A stretch of DNA of 11,302 nucleotides from positions 1 to 11,302 of the forward strand of contig JAKBAG010000081.1 in NCBI GenBank assembly GCA_021809235.1, in the 5' to 3' direction. Under the pieces are notes generated by a model. The model did not search any database. It had not been told where the DNA came from and worked only from the letters and a program-made list of their open reading frames with translations. This DNA is from Acidobacteriota bacterium. GTDB taxonomy: Bacteria > Acidobacteriota > Terriglobia > Terriglobales > Acidobacteriaceae. The position numbers and the translations under genes were made by a program. Positions 1-7,955 of the stretch are shown here, piece by piece (the first letter of the stretch is position 1; the number at the start of each line of letters is the position of its first letter).

Positions 1-750
1 CTCTCGGCTGCAAAGCCTCCGCGTCACCCTGCCGTGGTGCGCATAACGCATTGGCTGACGGTCCTCGCCTTTGCAGCTCTGCTGCTTACCGGGATGGAAA
101 TCCTTATCTCCCACCCGCGCTTCTACTGGGGCGAAAGCGGAAATCCCAACATGAAGCCACTGTTTACCTTACCCCTACCCACCTCGCGTCCCTGGGTAAA
201 CAACGGCTTTGGCACGGCGATGCCAGACGGCAACGGCTGGGGAAGGTATCTGCACTTTGAGGCTGCGTGGCTGGTGGTGCTGGCCGGTATTTTCTACGTG
301 CTTTGGGGGCTGATTCGTGGACATTTCCTCCGAACACTGGTTCCGGTCAAGGGAGAACGATCGCTGGCTGGATTTCTCCGGGCCGTTCGTGGCTATCTGA
401 AAGACAAGCGCCGCAGCCGTAGCAGCGCGGAGGCCTACAACGCCTTACAGCGCGTCACCTATCTTTCGGTTGTCTTTGTGTTCTTCCCGCTCATCATCTG
501 GACGGGCCTGGCGCTCTCGCCGTCTTTTACGGCAGCGTTTCCCGCAGCGGCCAGCCTGCTGGGCGGTCGCCAAAGTGCGCGTACCCTTCACTTCTTCCTC
601 ACCTTGCTGCTCGTGGGCTTTGTCGCAACCCATCTGACAATGATCGCACTGGCAGGATTCTGGCAGCGCACGCGTGCCATGATCACAGGCTGCGCAGCGG
701 AAAAAGACTCCTATGCGTCCGACGCATCCCACACTCCGGAGAACCTTTAA
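1..750 (+). CDS. Di-heme cytochrome b subunit (b561/formate dehydrogenase gamma-like), 5' partial
   Basis: Integral membrane cytochrome b that probably passes electrons between the quinone pool and the molybdoenzyme encoded next. The frame is open to the window edge. The first in-frame GTG (34) lies just before the first conserved heme-ligand region, so the true start is probably upstream. Counting from that GTG, four histidines in hydrophobic or helix-edge contexts are visible: H6 (ITHW), H74 (LHFEAAW), H186 (TLHFF) and H200 (ATHLTM), the arrangement expected for two b hemes. Hydrophobic segments lie at about 8-25, 76-95, 143-162 and 185-208, giving four TM helices. A basic cytoplasmic-type loop (about 115-133) sits between helices 2 and 3. 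The stop codon is 2 nt before the oxidoreductase start, so the genes are almost certainly co-transcribed. The physiological electron donor or acceptor cannot be read from the sequence. Confidence 0.85.
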   Translation, partial: LSAAKPPRHPAVVRITHWLTVLAFAALLLTGMEILISHPRFYWGESGNPNMKPLFTLPLPTSRPWVNNGFGTAMPDGNGWGRYLHFEAAWLVVLAGIFYVLWGLIRGHFLRTLVPVKGERSLAGFLRAVRGYLKDKRRSRSSAEAYNALQRVTYLSVVFVFFPLIIWTGLALSPSFTAAFPAAASLLGGRQSARTLHFFLTLLLVGFVATHLTMIALAGFWQRTRAMITGCAAEKDSYASDASHTPENL

Positions 751-752
751 GC

Positions 753-1505
753 ATGATCTCCAGACGCAAACTTCTGCAGGCAGGAATAGCCACTGTGGCT
801 GGAGCATCAGGACTCGCAGCTGCGGACGCCATCGCGCGGCGATATGGCCTTCTACCACCCGATTCGAGCGGCATCTTCGGCGCTGGCGAAACTCTGACCT
901 ATGCCACACAGAGTCTGCTGACGCGGCACGCTGCGGCACGTGAGTTTCCCCCCAGCATGATCTCCGCCAATCCTTTTGCCGTTCCGATTGCTCCACCCAC
1001 CGATGCCTTCCAGCGATCCCGGGCGATTGGATTTTCAGACTGGCAACTGAGCGTGGATGGGCTGGTACGTCGGCCCACGCGCTTCTCATTGGCTGACCTG
1101 AAGGCCATGCCCGTGCAGAGCCAGATCACGGAAGTTGCCTGCGAGGAAGGCTGGTCCTATGTAGCAGAATGGATCGGCACGCCGCTTCACCACGTCCTGC
1201 GTGAAGTCGGCGTATTGCCAGCAGCGCGATATGTAGCCTACTTCAGCGTTGAGCCGGATCAGTGGGACAGTCTCGATATTCACGAAGCCTTCCACCCGCA
1301 GACCATCCTCGCGATGGGTATGAATAACGGGGATCTCCCGGTCGCCTTTGGCGGTCCTCTACGCATGCGTGTGCCGCTTCAGATCGGCTACAAGAACATC
1401 AAGTTCATCCACCACATTACGGTCACCGACTCCATGAAGCGATACGGCAAAGGCCTTGGCTCTGCTTCACCGGAAGGTGGCTACGCCTGGTTCGCGGGTA
1501 TCTGA
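753..1505 (+). CDS. Tat-exported molybdopterin-dependent oxidoreductase (sulfite oxidase/MsrP fold)
   Basis: Periplasmic molybdenum-cofactor enzyme of the Oxidored_molyb (sulfite oxidase/YedY-MsrP) superfamily, 250 aa. The N-terminus carries a twin-arginine motif (SRRKLLQAG, residues 3-11) followed by a small-residue hydrophobic stretch to about residue 25, which indicates Tat export of a folded cofactor-loaded protein. C130 in the motif EVACEEGW is the predicted molybdenum-ligating cysteine. The basic PLRMRVP stretch (202-208) and the segment IGYKNIKFIHHITV (211-224) match the conserved C-terminal part of the domain. Length is close to that of a single-domain enzyme, without the cytochrome b5 or dimerisation domains of eukaryotic sulfite oxidases. 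An SD-like GGAGA (738-742) sits 10 nt before the ATG. The cytochrome b immediately upstream is the likely redox partner, as with MsrQ for MsrP, although that cytochrome is of a different family. The substrate is unknown; sulfite, sulfoxides and other oxyanions are possible. Confidence 0.9.
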   Translation: MISRRKLLQAGIATVAGASGLAAADAIARRYGLLPPDSSGIFGAGETLTYATQSLLTRHAAAREFPPSMISANPFAVPIAPPTDAFQRSRAIGFSDWQLSVDGLVRRPTRFSLADLKAMPVQSQITEVACEEGWSYVAEWIGTPLHHVLREVGVLPAARYVAYFSVEPDQWDSLDIHEAFHPQTILAMGMNNGDLPVAFGGPLRMRVPLQIGYKNIKFIHHITVTDSMKRYGKGLGSASPEGGYAWFAGI

Positions 1506-1598
1506 CAGTCGGAAGCAGATGCGCGAAATCCAAACTGGATCGTCCATGCGGTGAAGTTCCTATCATTCCTTTCCGGTGTGCAGGCGCTGTGGGAAAGT

Positions 1599-1618
1599 CT
1601 GGCAGAGAATCACGCCAG
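1599..1618 (-). terminator. Possible weak terminator hairpin after the MFS gene
   Basis: Between the convergent ends at 1505 and 1657 there is an inverted repeat CTGGC/GCCAG (1599-1603 with 1614-1618, 10-nt loop). On the minus strand it lies about 40 nt past the transporter stop and is followed by ACTTTCCC, a poor T-tract. A short stem and weak tail make this a tentative call. Nothing better was seen in this 151-bp gap. Confidence 0.25.
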
Positions 1619-1656
1619 CACGCAGGAACGCGACAGAGACAGGTGCCAGGCAGCGA

Positions 1657-3264
1657 TTATTCGATGGCGATGGGCTCTTTGGGACGGGCCGTGGGCTTCT
1701 TCATGATGTAAGCAATAGGAATCAGGCAGACTGTGAGGATGACGAGCATGTGGATCGTGTCGATGTAGGCCAGGATCTGAGCCTGCTGCATCATGGACTC
1801 GTAGAGTCGTCCGGCGGCATGGGTGGCTGCGCCGGCGGCGGAGTAGCCGCGGGTCTGCAGGGTCCCGATCAGGCCGCCGCGCATGGACTGGTAGTTGGAT
1901 GAGGATGGATTGGCGTGGGCGGCAAGATACGCCTGGTGGACCTGGGCGCGGCGGACCAGCATGGTGCTGATGAAGGAGACGCCAATGCTGCCGCCTATAT
2001 TTCTGGCCAGTGCAGTGAGACCGGAGACTTCGTTGTTCTTCTCGCGGGGAACGCCGACAAACGACAGGACGCTGATGGGTACAAACAGGAACGGCATACC
2101 GAGAACCATGATGACGCGCCAGCTGGTCGCGGTCCAGAAGTCGATGCCGAGGTACAGGTCCGAGATGCGGTAGACACCAAACGAAACCATGGCAAAGCCG
2201 AAGCAGATCATGGCGCGCGGATCGACCTTTTGCCCGATGAAGCCAACGATGGGCAGCAGGAAGATGAGCACGACGCCACCGAGCGAGAGAACGGCTCCGG
2301 CCTGGGTGGCAGAGTAGCCAAGTACTTCCTGCAGAAATTGCGGGATCATGACAGTAGTGGCGTAGAGCGTGGCGCCAATGACGAGCATGACGAACTGCGT
2401 GGTAGCGAACGTGGTGTTTTTGTAAAGGCGCAGGTCGAGGATGGGATGTTCGGCGGTGAGTTCGCGCCAGAGGAAGGCAACGAAGCCGACGAGGGCGATG
2501 GTGGCGCAGGCGATGATAAGGCCGGAGCTGAACCAGTCCTTTTCCTGTCCCTTGTCGAGCATGATCTGCAGCGCACCGATGGTTAGCGCGAGCAGTCCGA
2601 GGCCAAAGCCGTCCACAGAACCAACCTTGTTCCGCATCCGCTTGAGATACGGTGGGTCCTCGACGATGCGGGCGCTGAGGAAGAGCGAAAGGATTCCAAC
2701 GGGAATATTGAGGAAGAAGATCCAGCGCCAGGAGTAGTTGTCCGTGATCCAGCCACCAATGGTGGGACCGATGGCCGGAGCGACGACGACAGCCATGCCG
2801 TAAAGCGCGAAGGCCACGCTGCGCTTCTCTGGCGGGAAGGTGTCGGCAAGAATGGAGCGTTCACTGGGCTGGAGTCCGCCACCGGCTGCGCCCTGCAATA
2901 CGCGGAAGAAGACGAGCATAAACAGCGAGTTGGCAAAGCCGCAGCAAAGCGAGAATACCGTGAAGAGCGCGACGCACATCATGTAGAACCGTTTGCGGCC
3001 GTAGCGGTTGGCAATCCAGCCGCTGATGGGAAGCACAATAGCGTTCGAAACCAGATAGGAAGTCAGAATCCAGGTAGCCTCGTCGTAGCTGGCACCCAGG
3101 GCGCCAGCGATGTGAGGCAGAGCGACGTTGGCAATGGAGGAATCGAGCGCCTCCATGAAGGTGGCCAGAGTGACGGTGAAGGCCACGACCCATGGGTTGA
3201 AGCGCGGCTTCCAGTGGTCGTCGTGGATCGAGTGAGGATCGGCCGTAGCGGTCGACTCTGCCAT
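1657..3264 (-). CDS. DHA2-family MFS drug:H+ antiporter (EmrB/QacA type)
   Basis: Inner-membrane proton-driven exporter of 535 aa with about 14 hydrophobic segments, the size and topology of the EmrB/QacA (DHA2) group. Motifs seen: motif D1-like LDSSIANVALPHIAG in TM1, motif A GWIANRYGRKR in the loop after TM2, and motif C-like APAIGPTIGGW in TM5, followed by SWRWIFFLNIPVG, a hallmark of this family. The start is placed at the ATG at 3264 because AGGAG lies 5 nt upstream on the minus strand. A longer in-frame version from 3384 would add 40 residues with no family resemblance. No membrane-fusion partner (EmrA) or outer-membrane channel gene is adjacent, so it either works alone or with unlinked partners. 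Substrates are not predictable. It lies downstream of the trehalase in the same orientation, separated by 186 bp with a hairpin, so it probably has its own promoter. Confidence 0.93.
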   Translation of the reverse strand: MAESTATADPHSIHDDHWKPRFNPWVVAFTVTLATFMEALDSSIANVALPHIAGALGASYDEATWILTSYLVSNAIVLPISGWIANRYGRKRFYMMCVALFTVFSLCCGFANSLFMLVFFRVLQGAAGGGLQPSERSILADTFPPEKRSVAFALYGMAVVVAPAIGPTIGGWITDNYSWRWIFFLNIPVGILSLFLSARIVEDPPYLKRMRNKVGSVDGFGLGLLALTIGALQIMLDKGQEKDWFSSGLIIACATIALVGFVAFLWRELTAEHPILDLRLYKNTTFATTQFVMLVIGATLYATTVMIPQFLQEVLGYSATQAGAVLSLGGVVLIFLLPIVGFIGQKVDPRAMICFGFAMVSFGVYRISDLYLGIDFWTATSWRVIMVLGMPFLFVPISVLSFVGVPREKNNEVSGLTALARNIGGSIGVSFISTMLVRRAQVHQAYLAAHANPSSSNYQSMRGGLIGTLQTRGYSAAGAATHAAGRLYESMMQQAQILAYIDTIHMLVILTVCLIPIAYIMKKPTARPKEPIAIE

Positions 3265-3288
3265 GCATGCTCCTGTCAGCAAGGATAT

Positions 3289-3321
3289 GGGAAGCCGGTG
3301 GGAACCGGTGTTGGAGCCGGT
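3289..3321. repeat. Three degenerate direct repeats in the MFS leader
   Basis: Three consecutive units of about 10-12 bp lie 25-57 bp upstream of the transporter start: GGGAAGCCGGT (3289-3299), GGGAACCGGT (3300-3309) and GTTGGAGCCGGT (3310-3321). On the transporter's coding strand they read as repeated ACCGG(C/T)TCC. The spacing is close to one helical turn, as in many repeat-type operators, but no regulator is encoded beside the gene. The function is inference only. Confidence 0.4.
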
Positions 3322-3424
3322 CAGCGCCCGGCAAGAGAGAACTGGAACCAGGCGAGGCAGCGGAAGGGGCGCACTGCCAGGCATGGAGGAATCGACAGGC
3401 TAAAGATGCATGAACGGCGGGAAA

Positions 3425-3442
3425 GGCGCAGAAATCTGCGCC
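3425..3442 (-). terminator. Hairpin after trehalase, probable weak terminator
   Basis: A perfect GGCGCAG/CTGCGCC stem (3425-3431 with 3436-3442, 4-nt loop) begins 8 nt past the trehalase stop codon. On the minus strand it is followed by TTTC, then a GC-rich stretch, so the T-tract is short. The position directly after the stop and the perfect GC-rich stem support a terminator or mRNA 3'-end stabiliser that separates the trehalase from the transporter. Confidence 0.5.
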
Positions 3443-3450
3443 ATACCGGG

Positions 3451-5127
3451 TTAACGGACAGAGGATGGGCCGGATTCACCGGCAGCGATCATCTGGGTGA
3501 GTTTGAGATAAATAGCATTGCTCCAGCCGAAGCCGACCTGGTTGGCCTTGTAGCCGGTAAGGACGTGAACGGCGGAGTTGCCGGCGACAACGTTGTATTT
3601 TTCGAGGATGGTGCCGTCGTGGGCATAGCCGATGTCGATGGTGCGAGTAAATTTGCGGGCCAGTCGGAGGGCATCGTTCCGGAAGCCGCTGGAGTACAGT
3701 CCAGAGATAGCGACCCAGTTGGTGGGTGCCCAGCCGAATGGCTCATCCCACTGCAGTCCGGTGTTCGTGGCGCTCATGGAAAGCCCGCCCGGGCGTTCCA
3801 CGGCGCTGAGGTGATGGACGATGCTGGCAGCCTGGGAACGGGTGGCCACACCGGCCCAGAGGGGATAGAACCAGGAGATATAGGCATAGTGCGAGGAGCG
3901 GTTGTGGAGGAAGTCGTAGTCGGCGAAGACACCCTGATCGGCACGCCATAGGAAGCGGTTCATGTCGATCCTTCGACGATTGGCGCGCTGGGACCAGATT
4001 CGGGCCTCCTGGGGCCTGCCGAGCAGATGAGCGAAGTGGGCCATATCCTCCTCGTAGCGGAAAAGCAGGCTGTTCAAGCAGACAGGGGCATAGTGGTGGG
4101 TGGCGCCGGAGAATGCCTCGAAGCGGAAGCTGGGATCAAAGCCTGACTCGCGCATGGCCCGGTCCCCCTCATAGAAATCGCGCGTAAGCCGATAGCCGTG
4201 AACGACGGCGTTAGCGCAGACCGGGGAGCGGGTAATGTCGCAACTGGTGTGGCGAAGGCGCTCGATCTCAGCCGCATCCGGATGATCGACGGATTTTTCC
4301 AGGAAGCCGTGGTTGGCGTCAGGATGGGCGAGCAGCCAGCGAATGATGTCAGGGTAATAGGTGCTGTCATCGGCCATTTCGGGCACCGGACCGCTGCCGT
4401 AGTCGTAGTAGCGGGCGAGGCCGGTACTGCCTGCACGATGCTCCGGACGCAGCCAGGTGGAGTGATCCTTTTCTGCCATAGTGTAGGCCTGGGCAAGCCA
4501 GGCATCGGCCTGCTCACGGCTGGCGAAGGCACTGGGATCCTCGTAAACGGCACGGATCATTGATGTGAGGAACGGCGCCTGCGAGCGGGTGAGGTAGTAG
4601 GTACGGTTGGCGTTGAGGGTAGCACCGTAGTGCTCGATCTCGAAGAAGAAGTTTTCGACCATGTTGCGGGCCATATCGGCTCGATGGTCGGCGATAAGGC
4701 CTAGGATGATGAAATAGCTATCCCAGCCATACATTTCATTGAAGCGTCCACCGGGAACGATGTAAGGATGGGGCAGATACAGCAGACCGTTTTCGCCGAT
4801 CTCCTCCGGCATGACGTCTCCGAGCTGGTGGATGACGCGAGGCAGGTGGTGAATCGTGACTCCGCAGCGAGTGGCCGCCGCAGTGACATCGGACGGCGGA
4901 GTGAAATCCGCGGGCAGGTACAGCACCGGATGGGTGGTGACCTTGCTGTCGACCAGGGAGTGACAGTCAGTCATGGAACGAGTGAGCGTGTCCCATGTCT
5001 GGTGAATATAAGCCAGCGTGGCGGCAGGGTTGGGCGCAGGGGGCGTGCTTTGCGCCGGGGATGGATTCGAGGTAAGGATCATTGTGATGGAAACCACCAG
5101 GGACGGAAAAAGTTGCAGGGATTTCAT
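3451..5127 (-). CDS. treA: Secreted alpha,alpha-trehalase, glycoside hydrolase family 37
   Basis: Hydrolyses alpha,alpha-trehalose to two glucose molecules, probably in the periplasm. Residues 1-26 form a Sec-type signal peptide (MKS, hydrophobic core to about residue 19, cleavage near AQS). Both GH37 signatures are present: PGGRFNEMYGWDSY (125-138) and QWDEPFGWAP (459-468). By comparison with E. coli Tre37A, the general acid should be D331 (context ESGFDPS) and the general base E509 (context LEKYNV). The C-terminal GFGWSNAIYL (532-541) is also typical. Length (558 aa) matches bacterial periplasmic trehalases (about 550). The start at 5127 has no clear Shine-Dalgarno sequence but gives a complete signal peptide; the next Met (16) would destroy it. 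It is divergent from the propeller-protein gene, with 143 bp between starts. It is probably used to scavenge external trehalose or recycle leaked osmolyte. Confidence 0.95.
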   Translation of the reverse strand: MKSLQLFPSLVVSITMILTSNPSPAQSTPPAPNPAATLAYIHQTWDTLTRSMTDCHSLVDSKVTTHPVLYLPADFTPPSDVTAAATRCGVTIHHLPRVIHQLGDVMPEEIGENGLLYLPHPYIVPGGRFNEMYGWDSYFIILGLIADHRADMARNMVENFFFEIEHYGATLNANRTYYLTRSQAPFLTSMIRAVYEDPSAFASREQADAWLAQAYTMAEKDHSTWLRPEHRAGSTGLARYYDYGSGPVPEMADDSTYYPDIIRWLLAHPDANHGFLEKSVDHPDAAEIERLRHTSCDITRSPVCANAVVHGYRLTRDFYEGDRAMRESGFDPSFRFEAFSGATHHYAPVCLNSLLFRYEEDMAHFAHLLGRPQEARIWSQRANRRRIDMNRFLWRADQGVFADYDFLHNRSSHYAYISWFYPLWAGVATRSQAASIVHHLSAVERPGGLSMSATNTGLQWDEPFGWAPTNWVAISGLYSSGFRNDALRLARKFTRTIDIGYAHDGTILEKYNVVAGNSAVHVLTGYKANQVGFGWSNAIYLKLTQMIAAGESGPSSVR

Positions 5128-5142
5128 ACCACGGGAGTGTAT

Positions 5143-5161
5143 CGCACAGCTGGGCTGTGCG
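5143..5161. promoter_or_regulatory. Perfect 8-bp stem-loop in the trehalase leader
   Basis: CGCACAGC and GCTGTGCG (5143-5150 and 5154-5161) form a perfect 8-bp inverted repeat with a 3-nt loop. It lies 16 nt upstream of the trehalase start codon, in the divergent intergenic region. As DNA it could be a dyad operator; as RNA it would be a stable hairpin close to the ribosome-binding region of a gene that lacks an obvious Shine-Dalgarno sequence. The sequence does not distinguish these. The remaining part of the 5128-5270 gap shows a looser 7-bp inverted pair (CTGCATC 5175-5181 and GATGCAG 5209-5215) and no clear promoter. Confidence 0.4.
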
Positions 5162-5270
5162 GCACGAGCGGACCCTGCATCCGTCGTAAAGATGCTGCTG
5201 CAGAGTGAGATGCAGGCATGGCCGCAGACGTTGGGCTGGGACAGCCGGGCGGCGCTACACTATGGCCTGA

Positions 5271-7649
5271 ATGCCAATGGTCGGCGACTCGGGCCGCTTT
5301 GGATTGAGCATGCGGATACGGAAGATGGGACAAAATACGGGCCGTGCTGGCTGGGATTGCCGCGGATGGTTGATTGCGGTTGTGACGGGTCTGCTGGTCG
5401 GTCTGGTCGGAGGTAGGGCAGCGGCGCAGAGTCCTGGACTCCAGTCAGGGATTCGCTCCGAAGCAGAGGCAGCGAAGGCAATGGGGCAGCGGCTACGGCA
5501 GATCTTTGCCGCAAATGACTGGAAAGCAGACCCAAACAAAACGGGTGAGCGGGTGGTCTATTACCAGCAGTTGCTCAAGCAGCCGCTGCGGCTGCCGGAT
5601 CGGGTGACAGTGGCGCTGGAGCTAGCCAACGAACAGTTGCGTACCGGCGACAGCACAGGATCCGTAGCGACTCTGGAGGAGTTAGATAAGCAGATGGCCG
5701 GAGCAACCGTGCCAGAGGCAGTGTGGGTGCGGCTGCACCGGGAGCTGGCAATCGCCTGGCTGCGAGTGGGCGAACAGCAAAACTGCATGAGCAACCATAC
5801 GGCGCTGTCTTGTGTGTATCCGCTGCGTGGGTCAGCAGTGCATCGGCTGCAGGCCGGCGCCACGCATGCGGTGGCTGAGTATACATGGCTGCTGCAGCAT
5901 GAGCCGGATTCCTGGCTCTACCGGTGGCTGCTGAATGTGGCCTATCAACAACTGGGGCGATATCCTCAGGATGTGCCGAAGCAATGGCTGATTCCGGAGT
6001 CACTGTCGGACTCTGAGTATGGAATTGGATATTTTCCGAATGTAGCGATGCTGGCCGGGATCGGAGATATGGACCTGTCTGGCGGGGCGGTGGTGGAGGA
6101 CTTTGACGGGGATGGGCTGATGGACATCCTGGTTTCCTCCTCCGGGCCTCTGGATCGGATGCATTACTACCACAACAACGGAGATGGGACGTTCACGGAC
6201 CGGACGCATGCAGCGGGACTGGATGAGGAACTGGGCGGTCTGAACCTGGTGCTGACCGACTTTAACAATGACGGACGACCGGATGTGCTGGTGCTCCGCG
6301 GGGAGTGGTGGGGGCGGTTCGGCCATTATCCGATGTCGCTGCTGCGCAACAACGGGGATGGGACGTTTACGGACGTTACCCGGGCGGCAGGACTGTGGAG
6401 CGAGCACCCGACCTCGTCGGCTGCGTGGGCAGATTATGACGGGGATGGGTGGCTAGACCTGTTTGTAACGCGGGAGTCGCAACCGGGCGACCGGAACCCC
6501 TCAGTTCTTTATCACAATAATGGGGATGGGACGTTTACGAAAGTGGAGGGTACGATTCCGGCAGATCTGGGCTTTGCCAAAGGCGCGGCCTGGGGCGACT
6601 ATAACCGGGATGGACGACCGGACCTCTACGTGTCAGCGATGCGCGGTCGAAGCTGGCTTTTTCGCAACGATGGACCGGAAGATCCAACGCATCCAGACCC
6701 GCTGCACTGGCGATTTACAGATGTTACGGATGCAGCAGGATTGGGCGGAGATCGCAATACCTTTGCCACGTGGTTCTTTGACTACGACAATGACGGATGG
6801 CCGGATCTGTTTGCGGCTGGATATTCGACCGAATCCATGGAGGATGTGGGACGCTTCCAGGCCGGGCAGCCACACCACGCTTCCCTCCCCCGGCTGTTCC
6901 ACAACAACGGGGATGGGACATTTACGGATGTGGCACACGCGATGGGGTTGGATCGGGCGATTCTGACGATGGGAGCCGGGTTTGGGGATCTGGACAACGA
7001 TGGATGGCAGGATGTGTACCTGGGTACGGGCGAACCATCCTACGAGGCACTACTCCCAAACCGGATGTTTCGCAATGAGCATGGACGGCGCTTTGAGGAC
7101 GTGACAACAGCTGGTGGCTTTGGAAATCTGCAACACGCACATGCCGTGGTGTTTGCCGATCTGGAGAATGACGGGCAGGAGGATGTCTTTGAGGAGATGG
7201 GCGGGGCGTATCCAGGCGACCGGTATTTTGACGCGCTCTACCGGAATCCGGGGCATGGAAATCACTGGATTACTCTCGTGCTCGAAGGGGTAAGAAGCAA
7301 TCGTCCGGGGTACGGAGCAACAATCGAGTTGCGCTTCCAGGATTCGACCCAGCTTGCTGGACAGAAGACAGGCCAGACGCGAACTGTATGGCGAACTGTA
7401 GGGTCGGTTTCCAGCTTTGGCAGCGCACCCTTCCGGCAACATATTGGAGTGGGCCGGGCAGAACGGATCGACGAGGTCGTGGTGCACTGGCCGGCCAGTG
7501 GGAAAACAGATCGTATCCGGGATGTGGCTGTGGACAGGAGCTATCGGCTGCGAGAGGGTTCCGGGCGACTGCTCCCAGTGACGTGGAAGCGCTATGAGTT
7601 TGGGAAGAATCGTATTGCTGAATTGGGGGGCACCAGCGCACACCGATAG
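5271..7649 (+). CDS. CRTAC1-type exported protein: helical N-domain, seven-bladed FG-GAP/VCBS propeller, ASPIC/UnbV domain
   Basis: Large exported protein, 792 aa from the first ATG. A hydrophobic stretch at about 33-49 ending in RAAAQS is a signal peptide. The true start could be Met14 (5310) or Met19 (5325), which give shorter n-regions; none has a strong SD. Residues about 60-235 are helical and TPR-like, with a Cys pair in NCMSNHTALSC (C172, C181). Seven Asp-rich calcium-loop motifs of the FG-GAP/VCBS type follow: DFDGDGLMD 277, DFNNDGRPD 330, DYDGDGWLD 388, DYNRDGRPD 443, DYDNDGWPD 504, DLDNDGWQD 573 and DLENDGQED 630. These alternate with NNGDGTFTDVT-like strands, giving a seven-bladed beta-propeller. 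Residues about 655-760 (HWITLVLEG, GYGATIEL, VVHWPASG) form the ASPIC/UnbV domain. Such proteins are abundant in Acidobacteriota; the role (surface adhesion, glycan or protein binding) is not established. It is divergent from the trehalase, so a shared control region is possible. Confidence 0.9.
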   Translation: MPMVGDSGRFGLSMRIRKMGQNTGRAGWDCRGWLIAVVTGLLVGLVGGRAAAQSPGLQSGIRSEAEAAKAMGQRLRQIFAANDWKADPNKTGERVVYYQQLLKQPLRLPDRVTVALELANEQLRTGDSTGSVATLEELDKQMAGATVPEAVWVRLHRELAIAWLRVGEQQNCMSNHTALSCVYPLRGSAVHRLQAGATHAVAEYTWLLQHEPDSWLYRWLLNVAYQQLGRYPQDVPKQWLIPESLSDSEYGIGYFPNVAMLAGIGDMDLSGGAVVEDFDGDGLMDILVSSSGPLDRMHYYHNNGDGTFTDRTHAAGLDEELGGLNLVLTDFNNDGRPDVLVLRGEWWGRFGHYPMSLLRNNGDGTFTDVTRAAGLWSEHPTSSAAWADYDGDGWLDLFVTRESQPGDRNPSVLYHNNGDGTFTKVEGTIPADLGFAKGAAWGDYNRDGRPDLYVSAMRGRSWLFRNDGPEDPTHPDPLHWRFTDVTDAAGLGGDRNTFATWFFDYDNDGWPDLFAAGYSTESMEDVGRFQAGQPHHASLPRLFHNNGDGTFTDVAHAMGLDRAILTMGAGFGDLDNDGWQDVYLGTGEPSYEALLPNRMFRNEHGRRFEDVTTAGGFGNLQHAHAVVFADLENDGQEDVFEEMGGAYPGDRYFDALYRNPGHGNHWITLVLEGVRSNRPGYGATIELRFQDSTQLAGQKTGQTRTVWRTVGSVSSFGSAPFRQHIGVGRAERIDEVVVHWPASGKTDRIRDVAVDRSYRLREGSGRLLPVTWKRYEFGKNRIAELGGTSAHR
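6171..6929 (+). repeat. Four near-identical 30-bp DNA units encoding the NNGDGTFT strand of the propeller
   Basis: Within the propeller gene the segment encoding (H/R)NNGDGTFT(D/K) recurs with very similar codons at 6171-6200, 6345-6374, 6513-6542 and 6900-6929. All four share GATGGGAC and mostly the same synonymous choices. The other blades carry diverged versions. This is a sign of internal duplication or gene conversion and a potential site for recombination between blades. Confidence 0.75.
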
Positions 7650-7685
7650 TTGCAGGATCAGATGAGAAGGATGGAGCAAACAAAA

Positions 7686-7753
7686 CCGCCTGAGCAAGGA
7701 ACTGAGTCTTCCGAACCCAGGCGGCAAGCCGTCCTGATGGCAGGTTTTTATTT
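7686..7753 (+). terminator. Probable intrinsic terminator after the propeller gene
   Basis: About 37 nt past the stop codon there is a 7-bp stem, CCGCCTG/CAGGCGG (7686-7692 with 7718-7724). It encloses a smaller GGAA/TTCC stem. It is followed by a short CCTG/CAGG hairpin and a T-rich tract (TTTTTATTTT, 7744-7753). The T-tract is good; the stem directly before it is only 4 bp, so efficiency is uncertain. Confidence 0.45.
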
Positions 7754-7955
7754 TGTGTTGTTCCCGGCACTGCCAGGATGCTCCTCAACATCGTTGGCAA
7801 TGCACAATCGCTGAGTATGGAATCAGCAGGAGACCGCCTGTGCTGAAGTCCACCAGAGCAGTGATTGCTTGGTACTAAACGGAACCTGCTCCCTTCACTG
7901 CGGAGGACACAGCGAAGTACTCTTGTAATCCTATTTATTCCAGCGGCTTACACAA

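Noticed and set aside
445..1089. Minus-strand frame of 214 codons across the cytochrome b/molybdoenzyme junction
   Set aside because: Arg/Cys/Trp-rich translation covering two well-supported genes on the opposite strand.
1915..2586. Plus-strand frame of 223 codons antisense to the transporter
   Set aside because: Very acidic low-complexity translation (many D, E, G) that mirrors codons of TM helices on the other strand. No start signal and no family resemblance.
3265..3384. N-terminal extension of the transporter by 40 codons
   Set aside because: The extension has no resemblance to DHA2 N-termini, and the ATG at 3264 has a well-placed AGGAG.
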